In this document: in pieces, positions 61,979 to 64,000 of the stretch
Layout: every line of letters begins with the position of its first letter
Numbering within the stretch: the stretch's first letter is position 1
DNA from: Bifidobacterium catenulatum subsp. kashiwanohense JCM 15439 = DSM 21854
GTDB lineage: Bacteria > Actinomycetota > Actinomycetes > Actinomycetales > Bifidobacteriaceae
DNA: 64,000 nucleotides
Direction of reading: 5' to 3'
Assembly (NCBI RefSeq): GCF_001042615.1
Contig: NZ_AP012327.1
Coordinates: forward strand, 372,001 to 436,000
Made by a program: the position numbers and the translations under genes
Notes under the pieces: model-generated
Database searches by the model: none
Told to the model about the DNA's origin: nothing
The model's input: the letters and a program-made list of their open reading frames with translations, nothing else

Positions 61979-62292
61979 AACCTCATTCTAAACACTTTGA
62001 AATTATCTGTTGACTTGCTATGTCGAGGCTGTCGGCGCTCGTGCCGGTCTGATCCAGCCGTGAGCTTGAACTCGAGCAGGTGCAGGACTTCCTCGACGGC
62101 AAAATCGCCGCCGCTTCCAAGGCTGTCGTCAAAATCGGTGCCAGACACTGTCTATTCGTCCTGAACAGCTTGGAATTAGCGAAAAAGTATCACGACATGA
62201 CGGCAAATGCGCCGCCGACATCGCCGCATAGCGCATATCCTAATCACAAAAGGGAAAAACAATCGTATTCATCGTCATCAGGAGGTAATTTT
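61979..62292. other. Intergenic region without a supportable gene
   Basis: 314 bases. A short plus frame from about 62050 (LEQVQDFLDGKIAAASKAVVKIGAR) has protein-like composition and may be a decayed gene end, but I recognise no family and find no start signal. The last 30 bases hold the AGGAGGTAAT ribosome binding site of the next gene. Confidence 0.5.
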
Positions 62293-62694
62293 ATGGCGAA
62301 AGCAATGTCTGAATTCACTACCGATCTGCAGCATTCCGGCATGCCGGCGAAGGATCTCGACGAAACCATCGAATTCTATACGAAGAAGCTTGGTTTCGAA
62401 CTGGCCGGACTGTTCCATAACGGCGAAAACCGTTGTGCATTCCTGCGTTACGGCCATCTGACCATCGAAACGTGGGAGGGTGATCCGGCTCCGCTGACCA
62501 CTGGTGCCATCAACCATTGGGCATTCGACACTCCCGACATCGAAGCCGCATTCGAAAACGCGAAGGAACTCGGGCTGAATTTCAAAGATAACGAAATCCA
62601 GCATATCGACAGCTTCTGGGAGCATGGCATCCGCTACTTCAACGTATACGGACCGAACGGCGAAACCATTGAATTCTGCCAGATCGTCAAATAA
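62293..62694 (+). CDS. VOC-superfamily (glyoxalase/bleomycin resistance-like) protein
   Basis: 133 residues from ATG 62293 (strong AGGAGGTAAT). One vicinal-oxygen-chelate module pair: LQHSGMPAKDLDETIEFYTKKLGFELAG, CAFLRYGHLTIETWEGDP, INHWAFDTPDIEAAFENAKELGL, FWEHGIRYFNVYGPNGETIEFCQIV. Possible metal ligands are His14, His76 and Glu127 by pattern. Substrate unknown; antibiotic resistance should not be assumed. Confidence 0.85.
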   Translation: MAKAMSEFTTDLQHSGMPAKDLDETIEFYTKKLGFELAGLFHNGENRCAFLRYGHLTIETWEGDPAPLTTGAINHWAFDTPDIEAAFENAKELGLNFKDNEIQHIDSFWEHGIRYFNVYGPNGETIEFCQIVK

Positions 62695-62717
62695 CTATCG
62701 TTAGATGATTAATGATT

Positions 62718-62743
62718 AAATAATCGTTGAAAATAATCGTTGA
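62718..62743. repeat. 13-bp tandem repeat (2 copies)
   Basis: AAATAATCGTTGA at 62718-62730 and 62731-62743, directly adjacent, just after the VOC gene. Confidence 0.9.
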
Positions 62744-62781
62744 AAACAAATACAACAAGCGATACAGACGGAAGCAAACAA

Positions 62782-62827
62782 AGAAGCGTGCGCTGAACCT
62801 TATATACGGGTTCGGCAGCACGCTTCT
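62782..62827. terminator. Bidirectional terminator between convergent genes
   Basis: AGAAGCGTGC (62782-62791) pairs with GCACGCTTCT (62818-62827), with an inner CTGAACC/GGTTCGG-type helix. T-run on the plus side (TTTTTG) and a T-rich minus side. Confidence 0.85.
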
Positions 62828-62870
62828 TTTTGTTATGCAATCGATGCGATTAATATGTGCGCAAAAGCGG

Positions 62871-64000
62871 TCACATATCGCATAGTTCGCGTACGTACGG
62901 CTCCACAAAACGCAGGGCTGCGCCGATAATGTCTTGATGGTCGAGCGCCATTCCCTTGCGCAGGGTGAAATCCGTGGTGCCGAATGGCGTATGTTCCACC
63001 ACACGTTCGCGTAGTCCGGCCATATCGTCATCATCGAGATATTGTGCTGCCTCACCGCTGATGATCACGTCACCGGCCAGTACCGAGCGAATATTCGTTA
63101 CCGCCAGCGCCACATAATCCAGCCATTGTGAGAATCGTTTGCGATGCTCCTGCTCGCCTTGTTCCAACACCGAGAAGAAGCCGGGCAGGCTTTCGCCATC
63201 TTCCATCAGCGTTTCCGGCGAGCAATACGTATCCATGCAGCCCTGTTGCCCGCAGTAGCAGGTGTTGCCTCCTGGAATCAGCGTCATATGTTCGATTGAG
63301 CCATTGCATTGGTTTGGCCCCTGGTAGAGCGATCCGTCTACGATGACCGCGCCTCCGGGTCGTCGCTCGAGGTAGATGCAGACGGCATCCTTCAGATTGT
63401 GGTCGAACCAGAGTTCCGCCATGGCAGAAGCGTCGGAATCGTGAATCATCAGCGACGGATAGTTGAGGCCGTGGCTGAGTTCGCTGAGTTTCAGGCCGGT
63501 GTTGTTCATGATTTTGCCGAAGGTGATCGACTGTCCGTCTGCCGATACGATGCCTTGCATGCAGAAGGCCACGCCCAGCACCGTGCTGCCTTGTTTCGCC
63601 AGTTCTTGCGCGAAATCGTTGATGATGCCGTTCATGCGCTGGTAGTAGGCGTCGTTGTTGCGATAGGGGAGTGTGCGCTGTCTGGTGGTCACGGATTTGC
63701 CGTTCAGATCAATGGCGATGGCCGTGATTCGTGTGGTTTGGATTCGCACGCCGATAGCCACGCTGGAGTGTGCCGCGAATTCGTAGATTTGCGCTTTGCG
63801 TCCACCGGTGGATTGTTGCATCTCGCCTTTGACGATGAGCCCGTCGGTCTCCATGGCGCGCAGATTCTGCGTGATGGTTGGCAGGCTGAGCCCTAATTCG
63901 TGTTCGAACATCTGCTTGGTGGCTGAACCTTGGGTGTAGATGAACGCGGTCATGGCCTTGAGATTGGCTTCTTTGACTGATAAGGCGGATTGGGCTTTCA
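62871..64000 (-). CDS. ROK-family transcriptional regulator (5' end outside window)
   Basis: At least 376 residues; the frame is open to the window edge. The N-terminal winged helix is visible (SATKQMFEHELGLSLPTITQNLRAMETDGLIVKGEMQQSTGGRKA). The sugar-binding/ROK part has AIGVRIQTTRITAIAIDLNG, VLGVAFCMQGIVSADG, MIHDSDASAMAELWFDH and the zinc-binding NTCYCGQQGCMDTYCS. It is a NagC/XylR-type repressor. The first residues and target genes lie outside the window. Confidence 0.88.
   Translation of the reverse strand, partial: KAQSALSVKEANLKAMTAFIYTQGSATKQMFEHELGLSLPTITQNLRAMETDGLIVKGEMQQSTGGRKAQIYEFAAHSSVAIGVRIQTTRITAIAIDLNGKSVTTRQRTLPYRNNDAYYQRMNGIINDFAQELAKQGSTVLGVAFCMQGIVSADGQSITFGKIMNNTGLKLSELSHGLNYPSLMIHDSDASAMAELWFDHNLKDAVCIYLERRPGGAVIVDGSLYQGPNQCNGSIEHMTLIPGGNTCYCGQQGCMDTYCSPETLMEDGESLPGFFSVLEQGEQEHRKRFSQWLDYVALAVTNIRSVLAGDVIISGEAAQYLDDDDMAGLRERVVEHTPFGTTDFTLRKGMALDHQDIIGAALRFVEPYVRELCDM

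Noticed and set aside
62080-62292. N-terminal extension of the VOC protein (open frame from 62080)
   Set aside because: The strong AGGAGGTAAT before ATG 62293 and the normal length of VOC proteins place the start there; the upstream part has no homology to the family.

Overview
The window reads as a chromosomal segment of a Bifidobacterium, probably of the adolescentis/catenulatum/pseudocatenulatum group. The reasons are its moderately high GC, a pair of class I DAHP synthases, SenX3/RegX3-type phosphate control, leaderless-looking starts mixed with strong Shine-Dalgarno starts, FHA and variant-repeat proteins typical of the genus, and a xylo-oligosaccharide locus (GH43, GH120, GH8) like the one known from B. 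adolescentis. The species call is inference; the genus call is strong.

Layout. 1-5300: end of a coiled-coil division-type protein, aminopeptidase C, two DAHP synthases and a MTA/SAH nucleosidase. 5400-12000: phosphate regulon (sensor kinase, response regulator, a two-repeat Pho-box-like site, pstSCAB). 12000-12400: a densely structured intergenic region with a candidate terminated RNA, then a Zur-like box in front of an orphan zinc-type binding lipoprotein. 13400-16300: a purine permease (minus strand), then rplJ-rplL behind an L10-type leader. 16480-21790: a three-gene overlapping cluster made of an FHA protein, a 1210-residue protein that looks like a helicase/nuclease with its catalytic motifs erased, and a small protein. 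21800-31430: housekeeping genes (SAF protein, FmdB zinc ribbon, 5-formyl-THF cyclo-ligase, acetyltransferase, membrane protein, CIRCE-groS, three tRNAs, rpmG, murB, amino-acid permease, fdxA, dapC).

31514-50391 is an accessory block. Its right end is the 3' end of an intact tRNA-Ser(GCU) and its left end is a 16-bp direct copy of that tRNA end, as expected for a genomic island integrated into a tRNA, although no integrase remains. It carries two fragments of a sialate O-acetylesterase-type gene, an 894-bp near-perfect inverted duplication around a LacI regulator, a GH43 enzyme, and a long plus-strand run: an oligopeptide-type ABC transporter (binding protein, two permeases, two ATPases), GH43, GH120, GH8, GH43 and a type-B carboxylesterase. 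Together these would import substituted xylo-oligosaccharides, cut them inside the cell to xylose and arabinose, and remove ester groups. Stable hairpins lie between the modules of this run.

50600-64000: dinB with a LexA-like box, a CapA-family protein, a 2-hydroxyacid dehydrogenase, an IMPACT/YigZ protein, an LRV-type repeat protein, malQ, rplM-rpsI, glgX, a VOC protein and a ROK regulator cut by the window edge.

The strongest leads are the catalytically dead helicase-like protein coupled to an FHA protein, the structured RNA at 12189-12297, the inverted duplication that could flip lacI, and the tRNA-Ser-bounded xylan island with an Opp-type transporter. All calls come from reading the sequence; no database search was run.
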